Both the position numbers and the translations under genes were made by a program. Below the pieces are notes generated by a model, which was given only the letters and a program-made list of their open reading frames with translations, did not search any database and was not told where the DNA came from. A stretch of DNA of 17,989 nucleotides, taken from assembly GCA_049698775.1 (NCBI GenBank), contig JBAVYM010000036.1, forward strand, positions 1-17,989. Direction: 5' to 3'. Of this stretch, positions 6,843 to 13,523 are shown in pieces. The stretch is from REEB76 sp049698775 (GTDB lineage Bacteria > Pseudomonadota > Gammaproteobacteria > Natronospirales > REEB76). How positions within the stretch are numbered: position 1 is the stretch's first letter; every line of letters starts with the position of its first letter.

Positions 6843-8369
6843 ATGAAAAAGACCCTGATGCTCGCACCGCTGTTGCTGTTATGCCTATTCACCGCGCCGG
6901 TATTCGCTGCGGATGCGCCCGCGCAAGCCGCCGCACAAACTTTGTCGGTGCCGAAGGAAACAAGTTCCGTCACGCAGCACAGCGTGACGATCAATGGGCA
7001 GACCATCAAATACACCGCCACCGCCGGCAACTTGCTGGTAAACAACGACGCCGGCAAACCAATCGGCAGCTTTTTTTACGTGGCCTATACAAAAGACGGC
7101 GCGAACCCAACGCATCGCCCCGTGACATTCCTGTTCAACGGCGGACCCGGTTCCTCCAGCATCTGGCTGCACATGGGCAGTTTCGGTCCGGTGCGCGTGG
7201 AAACCAGCGATGCGAAACCCACGCCCCCGCCGCCTTACGATCTGGTCCCGAATCAATACTCGCTGCTCGACAAAAGCGATCTGGTGTTCATTGACGCCAT
7301 CGGCACTGGTTTTTCACGCATCGTCGGCGCTGGCACGCCGAAAGACTTTTACGGCACCGATGCCGACATCCAGTCTTTCGGCAAATTCATCCAGCGCTAT
7401 ATCTCGCTCAACAATCGCTGGAATTCGCCGAAGTTCCTGTTGGGCGAAAGCTACGGCACCACCCGCGCCGCGGGTCTTTCCGACTGGCTGCAACAGCAAG
7501 GCATCGCCCTGAACGGCGTGGTGCTGCAATCCTCCTGGCTCAACGGTTTTGTGGATTTCCCCGGCCCGCCGTTCAGCCTGGACCTGCCGTATGAACTGTA
7601 TTTACCCAGCATGGCCGCCACGGCCTGGTACCACGACAAATTGCCGCAAAAGCCGGCCGATCTCGCCGCGTTCCTGCAACAGGTGCGCGACTTCGCGCTC
7701 GGCGACTACGCGCATGCGCTGGCGCAGGGCGTGAAACTCTCGTCCACAGATACCCAGGCCATCGCGCAGAAACTGCACGATTACACCGGCCTGCCGGTTG
7801 AGTACATCCTGAATGCCAAGCTGCGCATCACGCCGGACCGCTTCGAGAAGGAACTGCTGCGCGGCGAGGACCGCACCACCGGCCGTCTGGACGCGCGCTT
7901 CCTCGGGATAGACGCGGATGCGGCCGGTGAAACACCCGCCTACGACCCATCCGGCTCCGCCATCGGCCCCGCCTACACGGCCGCGTTCCACTGGTATCTC
8001 GAAAACGACCTCAAATACAAAACCGATTTGACTTACCAAGTTGAAAACTACCGTGAAGTGGGCAAGGATTGGGACAACGGCCAAAAGATTGACGGTCAAA
8101 GTTATCCACTCATGGACGTGGAAGAAAACCTGCGCGCGGCCATGACCGAGAACCCGCACCTGAAAGTGTTTTCCGCCAACGGCTATTTCGATTTTGCCAC
8201 GCCGTTCTTCGAGACCGAATACGATCTGGACCACATGGGCTTGGATGCATCGCTGATGAAGAATATCAGCTACGGCTATTACCAGTCCGGCCACATGATC
8301 TATCTGCACGTACCGGCGCTCGCGAAATACAAGGCCGATCTCGCCAATTTCTACAATACCGCCCAATAA
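6843..8369 (+). CDS. Secreted serine carboxypeptidase, family S10 (paralogue 2)
   Basis: This 508-residue S10 carboxypeptidase has the same layout as its neighbours. The signal peptide is MKKTLMLAPL plus a hydrophobic core, cut near AAD at 22-24. The triad is Ser203 (GESYGTTRAA), Asp450 (NGYFDFATPF) and His484 (QSGHMIYLH). The substrate loop NGGPGSSS starts at Asn99, and Ser113 stands where carboxypeptidase Y has Glu65. The only cysteine (Cys14) lies in the signal peptide; its context LLLC is not a lipobox. The ATG at 6843 is chosen because the earlier in-frame ATG at 6810 lies inside the terminator hairpin. The Shine-Dalgarno is weak (GGGAA, 6832-6836), so translation may be modest. The stop is 25 bases before the start of paralogue 3, and the two are probably co-transcribed. 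Confidence 0.93.
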   Translation: MKKTLMLAPLLLLCLFTAPVFAADAPAQAAAQTLSVPKETSSVTQHSVTINGQTIKYTATAGNLLVNNDAGKPIGSFFYVAYTKDGANPTHRPVTFLFNGGPGSSSIWLHMGSFGPVRVETSDAKPTPPPPYDLVPNQYSLLDKSDLVFIDAIGTGFSRIVGAGTPKDFYGTDADIQSFGKFIQRYISLNNRWNSPKFLLGESYGTTRAAGLSDWLQQQGIALNGVVLQSSWLNGFVDFPGPPFSLDLPYELYLPSMAATAWYHDKLPQKPADLAAFLQQVRDFALGDYAHALAQGVKLSSTDTQAIAQKLHDYTGLPVEYILNAKLRITPDRFEKELLRGEDRTTGRLDARFLGIDADAAGETPAYDPSGSAIGPAYTAAFHWYLENDLKYKTDLTYQVENYREVGKDWDNGQKIDGQSYPLMDVEENLRAAMTENPHLKVFSANGYFDFATPFFETEYDLDHMGLDASLMKNISYGYYQSGHMIYLHVPALAKYKADLANFYNTAQ

Positions 8370-8394
8370 CCGAAATCATCATCCGGAGATCCCA

Positions 8395-9930
8395 ATGAAG
8401 CGCTTATTTATCTGTCTGTTCGTCTTCAGCACGCTGTTCGCAGCCACGCCCTCGTTCGCTGCCGATACCACCAAACCGGCGGTGGCCGCGACTGCCACTG
8501 CTCCGGCCAAGGTGCTGAATTCCGTCACCCACGGCAGCGTGACGGTGAACGGCGAGACCATCAAATACACCGCCACCGCAGGCACCATCACTCTGAAAAA
8601 CGACAAGGGTGATCCCACCGCCAGCATGTTTTACATCGCCTACACCAAGGACGGCACGAATGCGGATAAGCGCCCGGTGACTTTCGCCTACAACGGCGGC
8701 CCCGGCGGCTCCTCGGTGCTGGTGAACCTGGGAGGTTTCGGCCCCATGCGCGTTGAGACCACGGATGCGGCACCGACTCCGCCGCCGCCCTACGATCTGC
8801 AAAGCAATCCTTACAGCCTGCTGGACAAGACTGACCTGGTATTCATTGACGCGGTCGGCACCGGTTTCAGCAAGACGCTCGGCAAGGCCACCGGCAAGGA
8901 TTTCTGGGGTGCGGACCCGGACGTGAAATCCTTCGGCGAGTTCATCGAAAACTATTTGACGGAAAACAACCGCTGGAATTCGCCCAAGTTTGTGCTCGGT
9001 GAATCCTACGGCACGCCGCGCTCGGCCATGCTGGCGAACTGGCTGCAGAACAAGGGCGTGGCGCTGAACGGCGTGATCCTGCTGTCCAGCATTCTCAACT
9101 TCAACGACGAATTCTGGTTCCAGCCGCCCGGCTCCAACGATCTCTCCTACGAACTGTATCTGCCAAGCTATGCGGCCATCGCTTGGTACCACAACAAACT
9201 GCCCAACAAACCCGCGGACCTGGCGGCGTTCGTGCAACAAGTGCGCGAGTTCGCTCTGGGCGAGTACGCCACCGCGCTGGAGGCCGGCGACAGCATCAGT
9301 GCGGCCCAGGAAGCTGATGTGATCCAGAAGCTGCACACCTACACCGGTCTGAGCGAAGCCTATCTGAAAGAAACAAAACTACGGGTGCTGCCCCCACGCT
9401 TCATGAAGCAGTTGCTGCGTGACGAAGACCGCACCGTAGGCCGTTACGATGCCCGTTATGAGGGGATTGATTACGACTCGGCCGGTGAATTCCCGGACTC
9501 CGACCCGTCCAGCACCGCCATGTTCCCGGCGGTGGTGGCGGCATTTCACTGGTACCTGAATAACGACCTCAAGTACCAGAGCGACGCGAACTACGAATTT
9601 CTGAGTTACCAGGTGAACCGGTCCTGGGACTGGCACCACAGCGTGGATGGCCAGAAATTCCCGGTACCGGACACGCTGCCGGACCTGCGCGACGCCATGA
9701 CCCAGAACCCGCACCTCAAGGTATTCTCGGGCAACGGCTACTTCGATCTGGCGACGCCGTTCTTCAAGACCGAATATGAGTTAAATCACATGGGCCTGGA
9801 CCCATCGCTGCAGAAGAACATCAGCTTCGGTCACTACGGCGACGGCCACATGCTCTACATTCATACCCCGGCGCTAGCGAAATTGCATACTGACCTGGAT
9901 GCCTTCTATGACAGCGCCACGCGCGGCTGA
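8395..9930 (+). CDS. Secreted serine carboxypeptidase, family S10 (paralogue 3)
   Basis: A 511-residue S10 carboxypeptidase. The signal peptide starts MKRLFICLFV and is probably cut near FAA at 21-23. The triad is Ser204 (GESYGTPRSA), Asp451 (NGYFDLATPF) and His485 (GDGHMLYIH). The loop is NGGPGGSS (100-107), with Gly114 at the carboxypeptidase Y Glu65 position. Cys7 in the signal peptide is the only cysteine. GGAG at 8385-8388, six bases before the ATG, is a good ribosome site. By eye it resembles paralogue 1 closely: a 31-base stretch is identical between the two genes (8600-8630 and 5451-5481). It probably shares a transcript with paralogue 2, which ends at the hairpin at 9982-10004. Substrate preference among the paralogues cannot be read from the sequence. 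Confidence 0.93.
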   Translation: MKRLFICLFVFSTLFAATPSFAADTTKPAVAATATAPAKVLNSVTHGSVTVNGETIKYTATAGTITLKNDKGDPTASMFYIAYTKDGTNADKRPVTFAYNGGPGGSSVLVNLGGFGPMRVETTDAAPTPPPPYDLQSNPYSLLDKTDLVFIDAVGTGFSKTLGKATGKDFWGADPDVKSFGEFIENYLTENNRWNSPKFVLGESYGTPRSAMLANWLQNKGVALNGVILLSSILNFNDEFWFQPPGSNDLSYELYLPSYAAIAWYHNKLPNKPADLAAFVQQVREFALGEYATALEAGDSISAAQEADVIQKLHTYTGLSEAYLKETKLRVLPPRFMKQLLRDEDRTVGRYDARYEGIDYDSAGEFPDSDPSSTAMFPAVVAAFHWYLNNDLKYQSDANYEFLSYQVNRSWDWHHSVDGQKFPVPDTLPDLRDAMTQNPHLKVFSGNGYFDLATPFFKTEYELNHMGLDPSLQKNISFGHYGDGHMLYIHTPALAKLHTDLDAFYDSATRG

Positions 9931-9943
9931 CCTGCATCGCCAG

Positions 9944-9971
9944 GTTGGAGTGAGCGCAGCGAACTCTCAAC
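9944..9971. other. Bulged hairpin after S10 paralogue 3
   Basis: GTTGGAGT (9944-9951) can pair with ACTCTCAAC (9963-9971) with one bulged base. It comes 13 bases after the paralogue 3 stop and just before a stronger hairpin. It may help mRNA stability or termination; there is no T-run. Confidence 0.3.
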
Positions 9972-9981
9972 GCCATCCGTG

Positions 9982-10008
9982 GGGGCATCGCTCTGCGATG
10001 CCCCATTT
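9982..10008 (+). terminator. Probable terminator of the S10 array
   Basis: A perfect 10-bp stem (9982-9991 with 9995-10004, loop TCT) is followed by ATTT only. The stem is strong but the T-tract is short. It lies 51 bases past the stop of paralogue 3 and separates the carboxypeptidase run from the copper block. Confidence 0.6.
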
Positions 10009-10055
10009 CCAGGCCGGCGAAACTGGCGGAAATGGCTTACACTGCACGCGGAATT

Positions 10056-10075
10056 TGACTGCGGTTGGGCAGTCA
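10056..10075. promoter_or_regulatory. Perfect inverted repeat upstream of the copper block (candidate operator)
   Basis: TGACTGC (10056-10062) and GCAGTCA (10069-10075) are a perfect 7-bp inverted repeat with a 6-base spacer, ending 39 bases before the first gene of the block. No T-run follows, so it is not a terminator. It could be a regulator site or an mRNA hairpin. No clear -35/-10 pair was found next to it. Confidence 0.4.
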
Positions 10076-10114
10076 TCTGCCACTGGCCACGGCGAAGCGA
10101 ACTAAACCATTCAA

Positions 10115-10462
10115 ATGATGACTGGCACAACCTCTGAACTGCGTGCGGGCCACTTCACCGGCCGGCTTTCGCCGATGCGCCGGGCGCGCTGGTTCCGGTG
10201 GGTATTGCTCGCGGCCGTGCTGTGCACGGTGGGTCTCTATACCGCGGAATTCTCCCATCATCACGAGACTCCCGCCGCGGAACTGCACTGCCCCATCTGC
10301 CAGGTCATGGCGCATAGCGCGCTGGATGTGTTTTCTCCGCAATTCAAGCCGCTGCCGCCTGTCACTCGCATCCACTTTCTTGCCCTCGCACCGCGGATAA
10401 CACCCATCCCGGGTCGCATATTTACCGTCAAACACCAGCCCCGCGCTCCACCCGCTTTGTAA
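10115..10462 (+). CDS. Small membrane-anchored protein with His and CPIC metal-type motif (DUF2946-like)
   Basis: This 115-residue protein has a basic N-terminus (RRARWFRW, 22-29) and one hydrophobic segment (about 28-46). A His-rich stretch follows, His48-His50 then HCPIC (58-62) with His67, giving H-C-x2-C-x4-H. The tail is proline-rich. The layout resembles small DUF2946-type proteins found near copper genes, but I could not confirm membership. The motif would lie outside the cytoplasmic membrane and could bind copper; this is inference. The start is uncertain: ATG occurs at 10115, 10118 and 10175, none with a strong Shine-Dalgarno. I kept 10115, since the segment before 10175 may only extend the cytoplasmic end. 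It heads the run leading to CopC and CopD. Confidence 0.6.
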   Translation: MMTGTTSELRAGHFTGRLSPMRRARWFRWVLLAAVLCTVGLYTAEFSHHHETPAAELHCPICQVMAHSALDVFSPQFKPLPPVTRIHFLALAPRITPIPGRIFTVKHQPRAPPAL

Positions 10463-10502
10463 CCCTCCTCGCACGACATCTGGCTCCCTTCCGTGAGGAG
10501 GG
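10463..10502. other. Inverted repeat directly after the small His/Cys gene
   Basis: CCCTCCTC (10463-10470), starting at the base after the stop codon, is complementary to GAGGAGGG (10495-10502). A further ACG/CGT pairing inside is reached across a small bulge. The loop is about 20 bases and no T-run follows, so this looks more like an mRNA processing or attenuation hairpin than a terminator. Confidence 0.35.
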
Positions 10503-10599
10503 CAGCCTGTGTCACATGTTTCCAAACACGCTTTGTATTTGGCGGTCATCACTAGAGATGCGCGCCGAATACAGTCAACAACAACGTGAGATGAGCGCC

Positions 10600-11481
10600 A
10601 TGAAACACGTCAAGAAGAACGTCTGGCTTTGGCTATTTCCTGTAGCCGTGATGATCTGCGGCACTGTACCGGCGCATGCCCACGCCATCGCCGGCATGCG
10701 CCTGTTCCCGGCAACCCTGAGTTTCGATGATCCCGGCATTGGCGCCGAGCTGCCCCTGGTGTTCAATCACATCAACGTGGACGGCACCGAGCAGAACGTG
10801 TTGTCGGCCTCATTCACCAAACCCATTACGCCGGATTTCTCGCTGGCGGTGAGTACCGACTACCAGAGTCTGGTGCCGGGCGGCATGCCGGCGGTGCACG
10901 GTTGGGACAATTTCACGGTGGCAGGTGCCTACCAGCTTTACGAGAATGACAACTCCGAGTCCATCGGCATGTTGTCGCTCGCGGATTCCATCGGCAACAG
11001 CGGCAGCCGCGCCATCGGCACGCCGTATTCCACCTGGACGCCGGAATTCGCCTTTGGTCAGGGACTGGGTGAAGTTTCGGCCAACTGGCTCAAGCCGTTT
11101 GCGGTGACGGGTGCGGTCTCGGAAAGTTTCCCCACGAACTCCGGCGTGCCGCGCACACTCAACTGGGCGTTTTCACTCCAGTACAGCATTCCGTATCTGC
11201 AGAATTTCGTGAAATACATAGGCCTCAAGGCACCATTCAACAATCTGATCCCCATCATCGAGTTCCCCATGCAGACCTGCCTCGACAACGGCTGTCACGG
11301 CCAGACCACCGGTTACGTGGATCCCGGCGTCATCTGGCTGGGTCATTATTTCCAGTGGGGCGTGGAGTTGCAGATACCCATCAATCATCAGACCGGCAAT
11401 TCGGTGGGCATCCTTGTCGGCTTCGACTTCTATCTGGACGACCTCGCGCCCAACGGCGTGGGCGCGCCGATCTTCAACTGA
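10600..11481 (+). CDS. Probable outer-membrane beta-barrel protein of the copper block
   Basis: A 293-residue exported protein whose specific family I do not recognise. The signal peptide (MKHVKKNVWLWLFPVAVMIC and on) is probably cut after AHA at 25-27, leaving a mature start HAIAG. The rest alternates polar and hydrophobic residues in short strands with many Gly, Asn and aromatic residues, for example FTVAGAYQLYEND and WGVELQIPINHQTGN. This is typical of outer-membrane transporter or porin-like barrels such as the MetA/phenol-degradation type. A CLDNGCH motif (Cys227, Cys232, His233) could be a disulfide or metal site in a loop. The ATG at 10600 is favoured because GTGAG lies nine bases before it and the signal peptide begins there; 10591 and 10516 are alternatives. 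It ends 16 bases before copC, so the two are probably in one operon. A role in copper passage is inferred from position. Confidence 0.7.
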   Translation: MKHVKKNVWLWLFPVAVMICGTVPAHAHAIAGMRLFPATLSFDDPGIGAELPLVFNHINVDGTEQNVLSASFTKPITPDFSLAVSTDYQSLVPGGMPAVHGWDNFTVAGAYQLYENDNSESIGMLSLADSIGNSGSRAIGTPYSTWTPEFAFGQGLGEVSANWLKPFAVTGAVSESFPTNSGVPRTLNWAFSLQYSIPYLQNFVKYIGLKAPFNNLIPIIEFPMQTCLDNGCHGQTTGYVDPGVIWLGHYFQWGVELQIPINHQTGNSVGILVGFDFYLDDLAPNGVGAPIFN

Positions 11482-11497
11482 TTCAGGGAAACATCGC

Positions 11498-11863
11498 ATG
11501 TCAAAAATAATTCAACTCGTACTTGTAACATTCCCGCTGCTGTTCGCGACGCCCGTCGTCTGGGCACATGCGTTTCCGCAAAACTCCTCACCGCATGTGG
11601 GTTCTACGCTCAGCGCCTCGCCTACGCTGGTGCAGGTGTGGTTCGACGGCGAGATCGAGCCGGTGTTCTCGACGCTGATCGTCAAAAACGCGGCCGAAAC
11701 ACAGGTAAGCCAAGGCAACGGCGCGGTGTCGTCCTCGGACAATACGTTACTGCAAACCACGCTACCGGCGGCGTTGCCACCTGGTCAGTATTGGGTGTAC
11801 TGGAGCGTCATCGCCCGCGACGGTCATCACACAGCCGGACGTTTCCCTTTCACCGTGCAATAA
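11498..11863 (+). CDS. copC: Periplasmic copper-binding protein CopC
   Basis: This 121-residue protein is a short CopC. CopC proteins carry copper in the periplasm and pass it to CopD. The signal peptide ends at VVWA (residue 23), so the mature chain starts with His24, as expected for the Cu(II) site formed by an N-terminal His with a DxH pair. That pair is present as Asp108 and His110 in RDGHHTAGRFPF. The body has the CopC pattern SSPHVGSTL near the N-terminus and the strand VQVWFDGEIEP. The Met-rich Cu(I) loop of the classical plasmid CopC is absent, so this is probably a Cu(II)-only form. The ATG at 11498 follows AGGGAA (11485-11490) and lies 16 bases after the barrel gene. copD starts 13 bases downstream. 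Confidence 0.92.
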   Translation: MSKIIQLVLVTFPLLFATPVVWAHAFPQNSSPHVGSTLSASPTLVQVWFDGEIEPVFSTLIVKNAAETQVSQGNGAVSSSDNTLLQTTLPAALPPGQYWVYWSVIARDGHHTAGRFPFTVQ

Positions 11864-11876
11864 AGCGAGACTCATT

Positions 11877-12962
11877 ATGCTAATCAACATCGCCCTGACC
11901 GCCTTCGATGTGTGCATGCTGGTGACTGTGATCGGCCTGCTGGCCTGCTGGCTCGCGGTGCTGCCGCGCGACGAGGGCGGCGCGCTCGAAACTGGCGTGC
12001 TGCGCCTGCTGGGCGTCGCCGTACTGCTGCTCACGGTGAGCAGCTTCGGCATTCTGGTGTCACGTACGCTGGAATTGAACGGCGGTTCCTGGAGCCAGAT
12101 GTTTGCAGACATGCCGCTCGCGCTCAAGGTCACCCATTACGGCCACGTGTGGGTGTGGCGTATTCCGGCGCTCATCCTGCTGTGGCTCGCCTGGGGTTGG
12201 TGCCTGCGCCACCGCCATCACACCTGGGCGGCCTGGATCATGGTGATTGCCGTGGCGGGTATCGCGCTCACCCGCAGCGAAACCGGCCATCCCGCCGACC
12301 ATGGGGACTTCACCTTCGGTGTGTGGGTGGACTGGGTACACTTGATGGCGGGCGCGGTATGGGTCGGCAGTCTGTTCGGCATGTCGCTTGCGATCTTTCC
12401 CAAACTGCTGCGCGCCGGCGAGGCGGCCGGTGAGCACAGCGCGGTGATTTTCCAGCGCCTGTCCACGCTCGCTGGCGTGGCGCTCGTTGTGATCCTGGCG
12501 ACCGGCATCTACACCGCGGTGGGCCAGCTCGGCCACTTCAGCGCCCTGTGGACTTCGAGCTACGGCATCACGCTGGATGTAAAGGTGTTTATCGTGATCC
12601 TCATGATCGCGTTCGGCGCCCACAACCGCTATGTGAAACTGCCACATTTATTGCGTGCGGCCGGCAAACCGGTGGCGAAATCACTGTTTGGGAAACTGTT
12701 CGGCGGATTCGCAACGCCAGCGAACGTGGCAGAAAACAGCGCTGCCATCGTGCGCAGTTGCGCGCGTGCGGTGCTCATTGAAAGCCTGTTGGGCGTGGCC
12801 GTCATCATCGCAGCGTCGGTGCTACTGCACGGCATGCCGCCCGCCGACATGCGCACCATGCCCGGCATGTCCTCACCGATGCAGATGTCGCGAATTACAG
12901 TTCCGGCCACGACAGCACTGATTGCGGAACTCAACCGCAAATCAGGACGCTTGCCCGGATGA
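11877..12962 (+). CDS. copD: Inner-membrane copper import protein CopD
   Basis: A 361-residue integral membrane protein of the CopD family. About eight hydrophobic segments can be seen, roughly 4-28, 43-63, 88-110, 117-133, 148-172, 196-216, 232-250 and 300-318. Conserved-type His residues include His87 and His90 (KVTHYGHVWVW), His138 and His142 (SETGHPADHGDF) and His155 (WVDWVHLMAGAVWVGSLFG), the last being the family's most recognisable stretch. CopD works with CopC to bring copper into the cytoplasm. The C-terminal tail (320-337) has six Met in eighteen residues (M320, M325, M328, M331, M335, M337), a possible Cu(I) site. The start codon follows copC by 13 bases with only a weak GCGAG ribosome site, so coupling to copC is likely. 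Length exceeds the roughly 300 residues common for the family because of the tail. Confidence 0.92.
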   Translation: MLINIALTAFDVCMLVTVIGLLACWLAVLPRDEGGALETGVLRLLGVAVLLLTVSSFGILVSRTLELNGGSWSQMFADMPLALKVTHYGHVWVWRIPALILLWLAWGWCLRHRHHTWAAWIMVIAVAGIALTRSETGHPADHGDFTFGVWVDWVHLMAGAVWVGSLFGMSLAIFPKLLRAGEAAGEHSAVIFQRLSTLAGVALVVILATGIYTAVGQLGHFSALWTSSYGITLDVKVFIVILMIAFGAHNRYVKLPHLLRAAGKPVAKSLFGKLFGGFATPANVAENSAAIVRSCARAVLIESLLGVAVIIAASVLLHGMPPADMRTMPGMSSPMQMSRITVPATTALIAELNRKSGRLPG

Positions 12963-13012
12963 CATTCCCGTCATAGCGGCCAGTTCACGACAGCACATGC
13001 ATGCATGGATGC

Positions 13013-13021
13013 TGCTATAAT
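13013..13021 (+). promoter_or_regulatory. Extended -10 promoter of the zinc-ribbon gene
   Basis: TGCTATAAT is a perfect consensus -10 hexamer (13016-13021) with the TG-n extension, which can work without a good -35; none is seen at 17 bases. Transcription would start near 13028, about 30 bases before the TTG start at 13059 and downstream of the ATG at 13005. This separates the gene from the copC-copD transcript. Confidence 0.65.
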
Positions 13022-13048
13022 CTTCACACAGCCGATGCGACATGAAGC

Positions 13049-13052
13049 GGAG
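13049..13052 (+). promoter_or_regulatory. Ribosome binding site that favours a TTG start
   Basis: GGAG sits six bases before TTG at 13059, the best spacing for any start of this gene. The ATGs at 13005 and 13035 have no comparable site, and 13005 lies upstream of the predicted transcription start. Confidence 0.6.
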
Positions 13053-13058
13053 ACAAAA

Positions 13059-13496
13059 TTGAAATGTCCAAAATGCAATACTGATCTGACGCCAACCGTT
13101 CGGCACAAGATCAAGATCAATTACTGTCAAACCTGCAAAGGGATGTGGCTGGAACATAAGGAGCTTGGGGAACTGGAAGATGAAGCCTTTGACTTCGGTG
13201 ACGATGCAAAGGGAACCCTGGCGTTCAGTTCCACGCCCACAACCGCAAAATGCCCGGAGTGCAACGCTCCCCTCAAGCGATTTCAATACCGGTTCTACGA
13301 TCTGGAAATGGAATTATGCGAGAATCAGCATGGCTACTGGCTGGATGACGACGAAGACACCAGAGTCCTGGAATTGATGAAAAAAGAAGAAAAGGATTAT
13401 GAAAGAAAAGTGCTCGCAGAAGACCAGTGGGCTAAAACCTTACAGCATATGCGCTCCGGCTCGTTTCTCAGTAAAGTACGAAATCTGTTTCGCTAA
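13059..13496 (+). CDS. Zinc-ribbon protein (zf-TFIIB type), probable TTG start
   Basis: With the TTG start the protein has 145 residues and opens MKCPKCNTDL, as zf-TFIIB proteins usually do. The first ribbon is Cys3, Cys6, Cys23, Cys26 (YCQTCKGMWLEHKELGEL). A second, variant knuckle is Cys65, Cys68, Cys87 and His91 (CPEC ... CENQHGYWLDDDE). The C-terminal 40 residues are charged and probably helical. Such proteins are common, small, cytoplasmic and of unknown function; the ribbons bind zinc and probably nucleic acid or protein partners. A longer form from ATG at 13035 or 13005 is possible but lacks a ribosome site. The gene is visibly richer in A and T, with many AAA and GAA codons, than its neighbours, which hints at a different origin. 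It has its own promoter, and no link to copper is shown. Confidence 0.82.
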   Translation: MKCPKCNTDLTPTVRHKIKINYCQTCKGMWLEHKELGELEDEAFDFGDDAKGTLAFSSTPTTAKCPECNAPLKRFQYRFYDLEMELCENQHGYWLDDDEDTRVLELMKKEEKDYERKVLAEDQWAKTLQHMRSGSFLSKVRNLFR

Positions 13497-13523
13497 GCCG
13501 TGTGAGCCAAGACATGAAGCCGC

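Noticed and set aside
6843..6902. Possible lipoprotein signal in S10 paralogue 2 (Cys14)
   Set aside because: The residues before Cys are LLL with no small residue at -1, and a normal AAD cleavage site follows.
12997..13008. ATGCATGCATG short repeat before the zinc-ribbon gene
   Set aside because: Three units of a 4-base word are too short to be called a repeat element; it may be chance.
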